DNA of 64,000 nt from JBCBSP01 sp039819095. Its GTDB lineage: Bacteria; Pseudomonadota; Alphaproteobacteria; Caulobacterales; Maricaulaceae. This document shows positions 51,444 through 60,328 of this stretch, one piece after another. The first letter of the stretch is position 1. Each line of letters starts with the position of its first letter. The notes under the pieces are model-generated. The model made no database searches. It had not been told where the DNA came from and was given only the letters and a program-made list of their open reading frames with translations. The stretch lies in contig JBCBSP010000008.1 in assembly GCA_039819095.1 (NCBI GenBank), positions 1 to 64,000 on the forward strand, in the 5' to 3' direction. Both the position numbers and the translations under genes were made by a program.

Positions 51444-51509
51444 ACGGCTACGCTACCGCTTCGGATGATCCTAGCAAGGCGGCCCGGCACACAGCGGCCT
51501 CCAGCCCCG

Positions 51510-51546
51510 AACAAACAGCCCCGCCGGCGTAGAGCCGACGGGGCTG
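51510..51546 (-). terminator. Rho-independent terminator of ahcY
   Basis: CAGCCCCG (51516-51523) pairs with CGGGGCTG (51539-51546), extended by GGC/GCC around GTAGA; the minus strand continues TTTGTTCGGGG. It begins 23 bp past the ahcY stop. Confidence 0.88.
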
Positions 51547-51569
51547 CGGGGTTCGAAGACGGGAGCCGC

Positions 51570-52988
51570 CTAGTAGCGGTAATGCTCGGCCTTGAATGGG
51601 CCTTGCTGCTCCACCCCGATATACTCGGCCTGTTCGTTGGACAGCTCGGTGAGGTTAGCGCCGAGCTTGGGCAGGTGCAGGGCGGCGACCTTCTCGTCGA
51701 GATGCTTGGGCAGGATGTAGACTTGGTTCTCGTACTGATCGCCGCGCGTCCACAGCTCGATCTGGGCCAGCACCTGATTGGTGAAGCTGGCGCTCATCAC
51801 GAAGCTCGGGTGACCGTTGGCGTTGCCGAGATTCACCAGGCGTCCTTCTGACAGGAGGATGATCTTGTGGCCTTCGGTGAACTCGATGAGGTCCACTTGA
51901 GGCTTCACATTCGTCCATTGGAAATTGCGCAGCGCCTCGACCTGAATTTCGTTGTCGAAATGACCGATATTGCAGACCACCGACATGTGCTTCATCGCGC
52001 GCATATGGTCGACGGTGACGACGTCCTTGTTGCCGGTGGCGGTCACGACGATATCGACCTCGTTGATCACGTCCTCCAGGCGCACCACCGCGAACCCGTC
52101 CATGCAGGCTTGAAGCGCGCAGATCGGGTCGATCTCGGTCACGGAAACCCGCGCGCCGGCATTGCGCAGGGATTCTGCAGAACCCTTGCCGACATCGCCA
52201 TAGCCGCAGACCACGGCCGTCTTGCCGGCCATCATCAGATCGGTGCCGCGACGAATCGCATCCACCAGGCTCTCGCGGCAGCCATAGCGGTTGTCGAATT
52301 TCGACTTGGTGACGCTGTCATTGACATTGATGGCCGGGAAGGCGAGCTCGCCGCGCTTGGCCAGCTGATACAGGCGCATCACGCCGGTGGTGGTTTCTTC
52401 GGAGACGCCCTGAATGGCGGCCTTGGCTTTCGCGAACCAGCCGGGGCTCATCTTGATGCGCTTGCGGATCGCCTGGAAGAGATATTGCTCCTCTTCCGAG
52501 GTCGGCTCGCCGAGCACGGACGGGTCGGCTTCAGCGCGCTCTCCGATCTGCAGATACATGGTCGCATCGCCGCCATCATCCAGGATCATGTTGGCGGTCT
52601 CGCCATTCGGCCAGTGGAAGATGGCGTCGGCGTATTCCCAGTATTCCTCAAGGGTTTCGCCTTTAGTGGCGAAGACCGGGATGCCGGCTTCGGCGATCGC
52701 GGCGGCGGCATGGTCCTGGGTGGAGAAGATGTTGCAGGACGCCCAGCGCACATCCGCGCCCAGCTCCACCAGCGTCTCGATCAATACTGCGGTCTGGATC
52801 GTCATGTGCAGCGACCCGGCGATCCGCGCGCCCTTGAGCGGTTGCTGGCCGCGATACTCTTCGCGCAGCGCCATCAGGCCCGGCATCTCGATCTCGGCCA
52901 TCTCGATCTCGATCCGTCCCCACTTGGCCAGGGACATGTCTTTGACCAGGCGGTCCTCGCGCGCGGCGTCGGCGTTCAATAGCTTCAT
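51570..52988 (-). CDS. ahcY: Adenosylhomocysteinase
   Basis: 472 residues from the ATG at 52988 (MKLLNADAAREDRLVKDMS). NAD-binding GYGDVGKGSAESLRNAG, catalytic region (SVTKSKFDNRYGCRESLVDAI) and the C-terminal HYRY ending are intact. It hydrolyses S-adenosylhomocysteine to adenosine and homocysteine, keeping methylation going. In relatives ahcY follows the ptsH gene; here a membrane protein gene on the other strand is between them. A hairpin lies in its leader; it does not fit the SAH riboswitch I know. Confidence 0.97.
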   Translation of the reverse strand: MKLLNADAAREDRLVKDMSLAKWGRIEIEMAEIEMPGLMALREEYRGQQPLKGARIAGSLHMTIQTAVLIETLVELGADVRWASCNIFSTQDHAAAAIAEAGIPVFATKGETLEEYWEYADAIFHWPNGETANMILDDGGDATMYLQIGERAEADPSVLGEPTSEEEQYLFQAIRKRIKMSPGWFAKAKAAIQGVSEETTTGVMRLYQLAKRGELAFPAINVNDSVTKSKFDNRYGCRESLVDAIRRGTDLMMAGKTAVVCGYGDVGKGSAESLRNAGARVSVTEIDPICALQACMDGFAVVRLEDVINEVDIVVTATGNKDVVTVDHMRAMKHMSVVCNIGHFDNEIQVEALRNFQWTNVKPQVDLIEFTEGHKIILLSEGRLVNLGNANGHPSFVMSASFTNQVLAQIELWTRGDQYENQVYILPKHLDEKVAALHLPKLGANLTELSNEQAEYIGVEQQGPFKAEHYRY

Positions 52989-53014
52989 CGGTTCAGGCCT
53001 TTTGCATATGCATG

Positions 53015-53033
53015 GCGCTCGCATCGGAGAGCG
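53015..53033 (-). promoter_or_regulatory. Leader hairpin upstream of ahcY
   Basis: GCGCTC (53015-53020) and GAGCGC (53028-53033) form a 6-bp stem, 27 bases before the start codon. It may be part of a leader regulating ahcY, but I could not match it to an SAH or SAM riboswitch. Confidence 0.25.
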
Positions 53034-53284
53034 CTGAAGGGTAGGGCGTTCGGGCGGGTGTATAGCCGTGCGTCGCCGTCAGCGTAAACCGCTGTGGGCG
53101 GTGATTGCCGGCGCGCGCCGGGCAGCCTGATTGATGGGCATCGCGAAACCGGCCCTTTTTTTGTATAAACTGTCTGTTAAGGTGTTGTCTGCGTGCCGTT
53201 GGGGGACAGTGCGCAAGCGCCAGGTTGAGCCGCTTCGCAGGATGCGAATGAGCGATTTGCAGCGGTGCTGAGGGGAAGACGTCA

Positions 53285-54868
53285 ATGACGAGTTTGCCAA
53301 CTGCGCACGCAAGCCAGCGTTTCGGCGCGCGCGAGATCGACTTCTATGCCGCGCCCGGCATGGTGGTTGGCTCCGATCCGCGCGCCCGCTTCGACGAACG
53401 CCGTATTCAGGACAATGACGGCGCACGTCACACCGTTCGGCTTTCGGACAAGGCGTTCACGCTGGAGCCGGGCGATCCGGCCTGCGTGCTGCGCCTGCAG
53501 CCGGGCCCGTCGCGGCGTTCGCGCCCGGTCGCGGTGATCAATTATGATACCGGGCGCTGGTCTCGCACGCACCCGCGCGGTCACGCCCTGCTGGCGCGCA
53601 TCGGCGTTGCGCGGGGGATGAACTGGGCGCTCAGCGCCGCGCTGATTCTGGCGGCCATGCTGACCATCCTCTATCCCGCGCTTGTTGGTCTTCTGTCCGG
53701 CGTCGCGCCGCAGCTTGCCGGCGCGCTTCCGCGCTTTGATGTGTTCGCCCTGGCGGCCAGCGCGATCCCCGCGCTTGGCCAGCTGGATACGGCGAGCCTT
53801 CTGGGCGGGTCGCCCGCAGCGCTAACGGCGCTGGTCCCGGCACTGGAAGGCCAGGCGGTTCTGGTGATCCTTGCGGCGGCGACCCTGGCTGGCGGGGTGT
53901 TCACATTCTGGTCGCGCTCCTGGCGTCTTTTGTGGATTCCCGCGCTTGTCGGTTCGATCGGCGTCGCCAGCATGGGTCTGGCCGGGTCCGCTGCAGCGGC
54001 ACTGCCGGCGCTCACCCTTTTGGGGGTTGTGTTGGGAATCTTCGTGATCGGCGGGGCGCTCAATCGCTGGCGCGATGCGGCGCGGTTTGAATCGCGCATC
54101 GCCCGGCTCTGCGATCACTTGCTGCGCCAGCGGCCTGAAGAAGCGGTTGGCGAGGCGCGTCCCTCCGCTGTTGAACGCGAGTCGACGGTTGACCCTGAAG
54201 ACGTCGCCGCTGATGCGCACGACGTGATCGAAGCCCAGGACGAGCGCGCGATCGCAGCCTCAGGCGATGCGCCGGAAGACGACCCGCGCCGCGCCCGCGA
54301 TATCGCCCTGCCGCCACCCCCGCCCATGCCGGCGGCTCAGGCGCTGCGCGAACCCGGCGATGTCAGCGACGAGGCTGAAGCCGCCCCGGCGAATGAGGCG
54401 GCAAACGAATTGGAATCGGACAACGCCGCCGCTGAGCCTGAAGCTGAAGTGCAGAGCGAAGACGCCTCAATGCCGTCCAGCGCTGAAACTGGCGATGACG
54501 GAATGGGTGAAGCCAGTGAGAGCGAGCCTGCTGACCCGCTGGCTACATCGGAGTCCAGCGAAGACACGCCCTCGCCATCTGAGTCTTCGTCATCCGAGAT
54601 CGAGGCCGAGCCGGTCGCTGACGAGCCTCTTGAGGTCGCCGCGCCGGTTTCCGGCCCGGATGATGACGTCTCGCCCAGCCATGACGCGGGTTTGTCGCCG
54701 CGCGCCTCGATTGCGCCGACAGCGCCGGCTCTGGGCGCGCCTCCGGCCTGGTCCGCAGCGTTGCTGCCGGACAATGTGGTGCCGATCTTCTCCGCTCCGG
54801 CGCCCGAAGCGCCGCCGGCCCCGCCGACGCCGGGCGAAGGGAGCTCTGACGACGACACCGCGCGATGA
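53285..54868 (+). CDS. Membrane protein with long acidic disordered tail, unknown function
   Basis: 527 residues, ATG 53285 with AGGGGAAG seven bases upstream. Residues 1-110 are a soluble N-terminal domain (REIDFYAAPGMVVGSDPRARFDERRI). Residues about 112-260 have four to six membrane helices (MNWALSAALILAAMLTILYPAL, VLVILAAATLAGGVFTF). Residues about 265-527 are Ala/Glu/Asp/Ser/Pro-rich, hydrophilic and probably disordered (SEDTPSPSESSSSEIEAEP). No family recognised. Convergent with ptsH, 25 bp between stops, and divergent from ahcY; it therefore splits the usual ptsH-ahcY neighbours. Confidence 0.7.
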   Translation: MTSLPTAHASQRFGAREIDFYAAPGMVVGSDPRARFDERRIQDNDGARHTVRLSDKAFTLEPGDPACVLRLQPGPSRRSRPVAVINYDTGRWSRTHPRGHALLARIGVARGMNWALSAALILAAMLTILYPALVGLLSGVAPQLAGALPRFDVFALAASAIPALGQLDTASLLGGSPAALTALVPALEGQAVLVILAAATLAGGVFTFWSRSWRLLWIPALVGSIGVASMGLAGSAAAALPALTLLGVVLGIFVIGGALNRWRDAARFESRIARLCDHLLRQRPEEAVGEARPSAVERESTVDPEDVAADAHDVIEAQDERAIAASGDAPEDDPRRARDIALPPPPPMPAAQALREPGDVSDEAEAAPANEAANELESDNAAAEPEAEVQSEDASMPSSAETGDDGMGEASESEPADPLATSESSEDTPSPSESSSSEIEAEPVADEPLEVAAPVSGPDDDVSPSHDAGLSPRASIAPTAPALGAPPAWSAALLPDNVVPIFSAPAPEAPPAPPTPGEGSSDDDTAR

Positions 54869-54893
54869 CGCGTGCGCTCAGCGCGCCGGGGGC

Positions 54894-55166
54894 TTACTCG
54901 TCTTCGTCGAAGCCGCACTCAATGATGGCGGAGAGCGTCTCAACGGCGTCTTCGGCGTCTTCGCCCTGCGCGGCGACGGTGACGCTCACCCCCGGGCCTG
55001 CCGCGAGCATCAGCAATTCCATAATGGAATCGGCCGGCGCCCGCTCGTCGTCACGGCGGATTTCCGCGCGGGCGGTAAACTCACGCGCCGCCGCCGCCAG
55101 CTTCGCCGCCGCACGGGCGTGAAGGCCGCGCCTGTTGCAGATTTCAACCGTGCGCTCAACGGTCAC
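54894..55166 (-). CDS. ptsH: HPr phosphocarrier (PTS-Ntr type)
   Basis: 90 residues from a GTG overlapping the EIIA stop (GTGA). The phosphorylated His is H16 in NRRGLHARAAAKL. The serine region is DSIMELLML with Ser47 in the place of the HPr-kinase target Ser46. It passes phosphate from EI-Ntr to EIIA proteins. The C-terminal ten residues are acidic (ECGFDEDE). Although the target serine is kept, hprK is missing from the adjoining cluster. Confidence 0.93.
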   Translation of the reverse strand: MTVERTVEICNRRGLHARAAAKLAAAAREFTARAEIRRDDERAPADSIMELLMLAAGPGVSVTVAAQGEDAEDAVETLSAIIECGFDEDE

Positions 55167-55567
55167 TGGGCGCCATCCAGAATGACGGACGCCACTGCGA
55201 TATAGCGCTTGCCGGCGTCACACGCGCTGATCGCCAGGCTCGCCAGATCTTCATCATGCCGGCCTTCGGCCAGCCGGATCATCATCGGCAGGTTGGCCCC
55301 GGCGATGACTTCCAGCTTGTCTTTCTCGAGCAGAGAAATCGACAGGTTGGAGGGCGTGCCGCCGAACATGTCGGTCAGGATGATGACGCCATCACCGCTA
55401 TCGGCGGCCTTCACCGCGTCCCGGATGTCCTCGCGGCGACGATCCATATCGTCATCCGGGCCGATTGAAACGGCTGAACACGCGTCCATCGGGCCGACCA
55501 CATGCTCGGCAGCGGCGACCAGCTCGTCGGCCAGACGACCGTGTGTGACAACGACGATCCCGATCAT
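55163..55567 (-). CDS. PTS EIIA component, mannose type (PtsM)
   Basis: 134 residues. MIGIVVVTHGRLADELVAAAEHVVG has the phospho-His in VTHG (His9), and TDMFGGTPSNLSI is the family's second conserved loop. Without a membrane permease this is a regulatory EIIA of the PTS-Ntr, accepting phosphate from HPr. It overlaps ptsH by four bases. A TGACA-N6-TGTCA repeat lies 50 bp upstream. In relatives an hprK gene stands between chvG and this one; here the gap is only 144 bp. Confidence 0.94.
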   Translation of the reverse strand: MIGIVVVTHGRLADELVAAAEHVVGPMDACSAVSIGPDDDMDRRREDIRDAVKAADSGDGVIILTDMFGGTPSNLSISLLEKDKLEVIAGANLPMMIRLAEGRHDEDLASLAISACDAGKRYIAVASVILDGAQ

Positions 55568-55617
55568 CGAATGATGAACTTCCCCAATGGTTCAAAGCAG
55601 ACGCGCCGCTTTGCAAA

Positions 55618-55633
55618 TGACAACTTGATGTCA
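55618..55633. repeat. Inverted repeat TGACA-N6-TGTCA upstream of EIIA gene
   Basis: Perfect 5-bp arms (55618-55622, 55629-55633) in the chvG-EIIA gap, where the EIIA-ptsH promoter would lie. Possible operator; the arms are short and may be chance. Confidence 0.3.
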
Positions 55634-55711
55634 CTAAAGCGCGGTTAGCGGACTTCGGAAAGCCCTCTTCGTAGCTCCCTTCCTTGCTTTGGCAGTCGCA
55701 CGCGCGGTCAT

Positions 55712-57385
55712 TCAGCTAACGAGTGCGGGAAGCTCGACGGTGAAGCGAGCGCCGGTGATCTCGCCGGCCGGCCCGGTGCAGTTCGTCGCGAAGATGCGCC
55801 CGCCATGCGCGCGCACGATCTGACGAGCGATCGCCAGACCCAGCCCGGAATGGGACCCGAACGCCGCCCCGACCGGGCGCTGGGTGTAGAAGCGCTCGAA
55901 AATCGTCTCCAGATTCTCCGGCGGAATGCCGGGCCCCTCATCCTCAATCGTGACGATCAGGCGACCGCGCCCGCCTGATGCGCTGCGCTGAACGCGCACC
56001 TCCACCTCGCCACCTTCGGGCGAGAAGGTCAGCGCATTGTCCAGAAGGTTCATGAACACGCGGCTGAGCGGGCCCTCATGGGCCAGCGCCAGCGGTTCCC
56101 TCGTCTCGGTCGCTAGGCGGATATGGGCCCGCGGCTCAGCCCGGTTCTCATACGTCGAGCTGATATCGCCAAGAAGCCGGGCCAGATCGACCGGGGTGAG
56201 ATCCTCGCGCGCGAGCTCCGCATCAAGGCGCGAGGCGTTGGAAATGTCGGTCACCAGCCGGTCCAGGCGCTTCACATCCAGCTGGATAAGCTCAATCAGC
56301 CTGGCGCGCTTTTCATCATCGCGGGCCCTGGGCAGCACTTCGGCGGCGGAGCGGATCGAGGTGAGCGGGTTTTTGATCTCGTGGGCGACATCGGCGGCGA
56401 AGCTCTCGATCGCGTCGAGCCGGTCGTACAGCGCCTCGGTCATGTCGGAGAAGGCGTTGCCCAACGCGCCGATCTCGTCCTTGCGGCCACGCATGCGCGG
56501 CAGGGGCACGCGCCGGCCTCCGGCCAGGCGCACCTGGCGCGCTGCATCCGCCAGCCGGCGCAAAGGCGCGGCGATATACACCGTCAGGGCCGTCGCCAGC
56601 GCAATGGAGATGACCAGGGCGAAGATCACGTACGGGATGATCGCCATGCGCTCGGCGACCACCAAAGCATCAAGATCATAGGACTCGTACGTCACCGCGC
56701 CGACAACGGCCTGAACGTTCTGGATGGGCAGGGTGACCGACACCACTCGCCGTCCGTTCGGACCCCGGCGCACGCCTGCGATGGGTTGGGCCTCGTCGAT
56801 AGCCAGCAGTACTTCCTCACGCAGCGTGCGCTCGCGCGCGGCGCGCTCCTCGGCCGGCAGGGCGACCGTCAGAAAGGCGTCCCCGATCCAGTCGAACACG
56901 CCGCCGGCGTGTTCGGCCAGGCCGCCGTTTTCGCCGGGCGGCGGCAGAACCTCCACGCCGACGCGACCCGCCTGAAGCTGGCTGTCGGCCACCAATAGCC
57001 CGGAGCGGTCGTGGATCAGGGCGCGGGTTTCCGGCGGCACGAACAGGGCGGCGAGCACCTGGCGCGCATCATCATTATTCATCCGCGGCGCCGGCGCGCC
57101 GATCACGGCGGTTTGCACGATCACATTGCGGATGATGTCGCCCTGGGCGGTCAGCGAATCCTGTTTGGCTCGGATCAGCCCGCGCTGATTTTCGGTAATC
57201 ACGAACATGCCCGCCACCAGCACCAGAAGCGCGGCGGCGTTGACTGCGACGATCACCACGGTCAGCTGCGAGACGATATAGGGGCGCGCCCGAGCGGCCA
57301 GCCGGGCCAGGGCTGACGGCTGCGGCGGATCGGCGGGCCGGCCGGTTTCGCCTTCAGGCCTCTTTGTAGCGGTATCCGACGCCAT
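55712..57385 (-). CDS. chvG: Sensor histidine kinase ChvG
   Basis: 557 residues from ATG 57385, overlapping the end of chvI by 32 bases; the frame's earlier start is inside chvI. Two membrane helices (VVIVAVNAAALLVLVAGMFVI and IIPYVIFALVISIALATALTVYIA) enclose a periplasmic sensor of about 200 residues. HAMP follows, then DVAHEIKNPLTSIRS with phospho-His335 and an intact ATPase domain (NLLDNALTFS, DEGPGIP, GLGLAIARQI). ChvG senses acid and envelope conditions and phosphorylates ChvI. Confidence 0.95.
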   Translation of the reverse strand: MASDTATKRPEGETGRPADPPQPSALARLAARARPYIVSQLTVVIVAVNAAALLVLVAGMFVITENQRGLIRAKQDSLTAQGDIIRNVIVQTAVIGAPAPRMNNDDARQVLAALFVPPETRALIHDRSGLLVADSQLQAGRVGVEVLPPPGENGGLAEHAGGVFDWIGDAFLTVALPAEERAARERTLREEVLLAIDEAQPIAGVRRGPNGRRVVSVTLPIQNVQAVVGAVTYESYDLDALVVAERMAIIPYVIFALVISIALATALTVYIAAPLRRLADAARQVRLAGGRRVPLPRMRGRKDEIGALGNAFSDMTEALYDRLDAIESFAADVAHEIKNPLTSIRSAAEVLPRARDDEKRARLIELIQLDVKRLDRLVTDISNASRLDAELAREDLTPVDLARLLGDISSTYENRAEPRAHIRLATETREPLALAHEGPLSRVFMNLLDNALTFSPEGGEVEVRVQRSASGGRGRLIVTIEDEGPGIPPENLETIFERFYTQRPVGAAFGSHSGLGLAIARQIVRAHGGRIFATNCTGPAGEITGARFTVELPALVS

Positions 57386-58052
57386 ACAGGGTCTCGATCC
57401 CGTCAAACGCTTCGTCGACCTGGCGGAATTTCTTGCGAATGCGCTTGATATGACTGTCGATTGTGCGGTCATCGACATAGACCTGATCGTCGTAGGCCGC
57501 ATCCATCAGATTGTCCCGGCTCTTCACATAGCCCGGGCGCTGGGCGAGCGATTGCAGGATCAGAAACTCCGTCACCGTCAGGCGCACCGGCGCGCCATTC
57601 CAGGAACAGGCGTGACGGTTCGGATCCAGCGTCAGCTGGCCGCGCACGATGGGTTTCTGGTCGCTTGCATCCGGGCCGGAGGCCGGCTCCACCTGGGAAC
57701 GGCGCAGCACCGCCTTCACGCGCCGGCCCAGAAGCGTCTGGGAGAAGGGCTTGGTGATGTAGTCGTCCGCGCCTAGGTCCAGCCCCACCGCCTCGTCGAT
57801 TTCATCATCCTTCGAGGTGAGGAAGATCACCGGGATGTTGGAGGTCTGGCGCACCCGGCGCAGAAGCTCCAGCCCGTCCATGCGAGGCATCTTCACATCA
57901 AAGATGGCCAGATCCGGCGGCGCTTCGGTCAGCGCCGTCAGCGCGCTCGCCCCGTCTGTGAAGGTGCGGACATTATAGCCTTCACCTTCCAGGAAAATGG
58001 AGACTGAGGTGAGGATATGCTCGTCGTCATCGACCAGCGCGATCGTCGTCAT
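57354..58052 (-). CDS. chvI: Response regulator ChvI
   Basis: 232 residues, OmpR type. Receiver: IALVDDDEHIL with acidic pocket, phosphorylated Asp52 in AIFDVKMPRMDG, and FLTSKDDEIDEAVGLDLGADDYITKPFS (split: FLTSKDDEIDEAVG and ADDYITKPF). The C-terminal winged helix (YDDQVYVDDRTIDSHIKRIRKKF) binds DNA. It controls envelope genes with ChvG, whose gene starts inside its end. It is the first gene of chvI-chvG, and its promoter lies in 58053-58215. Confidence 0.96.
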   Translation of the reverse strand: MTTIALVDDDEHILTSVSIFLEGEGYNVRTFTDGASALTALTEAPPDLAIFDVKMPRMDGLELLRRVRQTSNIPVIFLTSKDDEIDEAVGLDLGADDYITKPFSQTLLGRRVKAVLRRSQVEPASGPDASDQKPIVRGQLTLDPNRHACSWNGAPVRLTVTEFLILQSLAQRPGYVKSRDNLMDAAYDDQVYVDDRTIDSHIKRIRKKFRQVDEAFDGIETLYGVGYRYKEA

Positions 58053-58215
58053 GAAGCGTTCTCGTTCTGCCTGCTGCCGGGTTTCGTACGCAACGCTAGA
58101 GCCGCATTGAAATTTGACCTTATCGGGGCGGCGCGCATTGGCAAGCGCCCGGTTACCGGGAATTAAGCGTAATCGGCCTAGGGTGCTTCACTCAGGTCAC
58201 CGGGAAGGGCGGACC

Positions 58216-59931
58216 ATGGCGCGCAAGGCGGTCCATTTCGAGATCTTCTTGAAGAAGCACAAAAAAGCCTCCTGGGCGCTGGTCGAAGCGGTCGATGACC
58301 GTCAGCATGCCCTGTCGAAGGCGGAAAGCCTGCTGGGCGATCACCAGGGCGGGTCGGTGCGCGTAACGCGCGAGGCGTTTGACGAGGACAGCCGGACTTT
58401 CCACAGCGTTCCGGTTTTTGAGTCCGGGCCTGAACGTCTGCGCGCGGTTGAAGAAAAGAACGCCGAAGCCAGCCTGCCCTGCATGAGCCCGGCCGATCTG
58501 CGCAAGCCGCCGGCGCGCGAAACCGTGCGCCGCGCCCTGTCGGGATGGCTTGAACGCCATGAGGTCTGCCCGCTGGAGCTGATGCACCGCCCGGACCTCA
58601 TAGAGGAGCTGGATGGCTCCGGCACCGATGTGCAGCACGCTGTCCAGAAGGTCGCCGTGGCGCGCGCCTCCGGCTCCAGCGCCCCTGTGCACGGCTATGT
58701 GAAACTGCTCAACGCGCTGGTGGAGAAGACGGTCGCCCAGGCCCGCAAGGAAGCCAAAGCCCGCAGCAAGTCCAAGACGCCCAAAGGGGCGGGATTCGCT
58801 CAGCTTTCCGCGCAGATCGTACACGATGGCGGACCTGAAAAGCGCTTGCGAGATCTGATCGCCGACCGGCTCGCCAACGCCGCCGGGATCGGCAGGAAGG
58901 CTGAAATCCTCATCGATTTTCACGATGATCTGCCCGATGAGGCCGAAGCGGCTGCGGTCAGCGCAGCCCAGCTTGACGCCTTCCTGGCAGAAACCCTGAC
59001 CTTTGAGCGCGCCATGCGCCACATCTTCGGTGATGCGCGCGATCTTGGCGACCATGTTGAGCGGCTCACCGCCGTGTTTGAAGGACACAGCGATGGCGAG
59101 GCGCTGGAACGCATGCCGGACCCCGCGCGCCGGCTGACTGCGAAGTTCAAATCCGGCGATCTGCCAGAAGCGCGCTCGGCGATTGCGCGCCGCATCCTGT
59201 CCGATCTGCGCAAGCCCACCCGCTTTCGCCCGGGCAGCGTCGTCAAGGAGATTCAGCTCTCCCGCCAACTCGCCCAGCGCCTGATCGCGGCGTCCGGGCC
59301 GGACCTGCCGCCGGAAGCCCTGGTGGAGGCCTTCACCGTGCGTTCGGCGCGTCTTCTGGCGCCGGACACGGTCGATGAAGCCCTCGCCGGCGCCCAGACT
59401 CCGGTTGAGGAAATCGAGCGCCTTCTGGCGATGGAAGACAACATTGTCGGCGAAGGGAATAAGAAAAAGCTCGCCGCTTATGTGCGCGCCAAGCTGAAAT
59501 CCAACACCGCCGAGGCCTGGTTCCGGCGCGGCCCGGATCAGCCGCTGGAGCGTCTATCCCGTCTGGCCGCGCTGCAAAAGCGCGCCGATCACGGCGCTTT
59601 CCCTGAGACCGACAAGGCGGAAATGGCCGAAGCTTTCGACGCGCTTGGCGTCGCTGTGCTGGATGAAACCAAGCTGTTTGACCGGATCAGCGCAGCCGGG
59701 CGTCCCGCGCTCGACCGTGCTGAAGGCCTGCTGAAGATCGCCGCCCAGGGTCTGATCCCGAAAGGGCGCTGCACCGCAGACGCTCAGGCGCGCGCTTTGC
59801 GCATCCTGTCCTCTGACGCCGGGCGCCAGGAAGCCGGCGCCCCGGCCGCGCGCGACCAGCTCGGCGCCATTCAGGCACTGATGGCGGGGATGGAGCCTCA
59901 CAGCGGCGAAGCGGACGAGAGCGCGGCTTAG
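58216..59931 (+). CDS. Large uncharacterised alphaproteobacterial protein
   Basis: 571 residues from ATG 58216; AAGGGCGG precedes it, and the frame's upstream part has no clear coding sense. No signal or membrane segment. The N-terminal 70 residues (VHFEIFLKKHKKASWALVEA, GGSVRVTREAFDEDSRTF) look like a conserved small beta-rich domain; the rest is helical and rich in Ala, Leu, Arg and Glu (RLRDLIADRLANAAGI, ERAMRHIFGDARDLGDHVERL, EEIERLLAMEDNIVGEGNKKKL). I do not recognise a family. Divergent from chvI and therefore perhaps linked to it. It may be a scaffold or regulator; no evidence for a catalytic site. Confidence 0.7.
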   Translation: MARKAVHFEIFLKKHKKASWALVEAVDDRQHALSKAESLLGDHQGGSVRVTREAFDEDSRTFHSVPVFESGPERLRAVEEKNAEASLPCMSPADLRKPPARETVRRALSGWLERHEVCPLELMHRPDLIEELDGSGTDVQHAVQKVAVARASGSSAPVHGYVKLLNALVEKTVAQARKEAKARSKSKTPKGAGFAQLSAQIVHDGGPEKRLRDLIADRLANAAGIGRKAEILIDFHDDLPDEAEAAAVSAAQLDAFLAETLTFERAMRHIFGDARDLGDHVERLTAVFEGHSDGEALERMPDPARRLTAKFKSGDLPEARSAIARRILSDLRKPTRFRPGSVVKEIQLSRQLAQRLIAASGPDLPPEALVEAFTVRSARLLAPDTVDEALAGAQTPVEEIERLLAMEDNIVGEGNKKKLAAYVRAKLKSNTAEAWFRRGPDQPLERLSRLAALQKRADHGAFPETDKAEMAEAFDALGVAVLDETKLFDRISAAGRPALDRAEGLLKIAAQGLIPKGRCTADAQARALRILSSDAGRQEAGAPAARDQLGAIQALMAGMEPHSGEADESAA

Positions 59932-59941
59932 TTCAGCCGCC

Positions 59942-60322
59942 CTAACGCTTCAGCCCGGCGGCTTTCAGGCGGGCCTGGTAGTCGCTCATGAGCGTGTCCT
60001 GCTCTTCGCCGAGCGTGCGCAGATAATCCCACGAATACAGGCCCGAGCCGTGGCCGTCATCGAACTGCAGGCGGACCGCATAGCGTCCGACCGGTTCAGC
60101 CTCGATGATCTGAACCTTGCGCTTGCCGGCGACGAGTTTCTTCTGGTTCGGGCTGTGGCCCTGCACTTCTGCGGAGGGGCTTTCCACGCGCAGCAGTTCA
60201 AACGGGATGTCGAACCGTGCGCCGTCATCATAGGCGATGCGAAGCGCGCGTTTGGCGCGCTTGAACACCAGCTCCACCGGCCAGGGCCGGGTCAGCGCGT
60301 CGGGGCTTTGTGAGGCGCTCAT
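59942..60322 (-). CDS. DUF971 family protein
   Basis: 126 residues. The DUF971 signature is clear: FDIPFELLRVESPSAEVQGH, VQIIEAEPVGRYAVRLQFDDGH and GLYSWDYLRTLG. The domain is also the N-terminal part of gamma-butyrobetaine hydroxylase and is sometimes fused or linked to iron-sulfur protein genes such as apbC/mrp. Function unknown. Start ATG 60322, six bases from the Trm112-like stop; same strand, so probably co-transcribed. Confidence 0.92.
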   Translation of the reverse strand: MSASQSPDALTRPWPVELVFKRAKRALRIAYDDGARFDIPFELLRVESPSAEVQGHSPNQKKLVAGKRKVQIIEAEPVGRYAVRLQFDDGHGSGLYSWDYLRTLGEEQDTLMSDYQARLKAAGLKR

Positions 60323-60328
60323 CGGCGC

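Noticed and set aside
52989..53060. SAH riboswitch upstream of ahcY
   Set aside because: Only a short stem is seen, without the conserved core or pseudoknot I know for that class.
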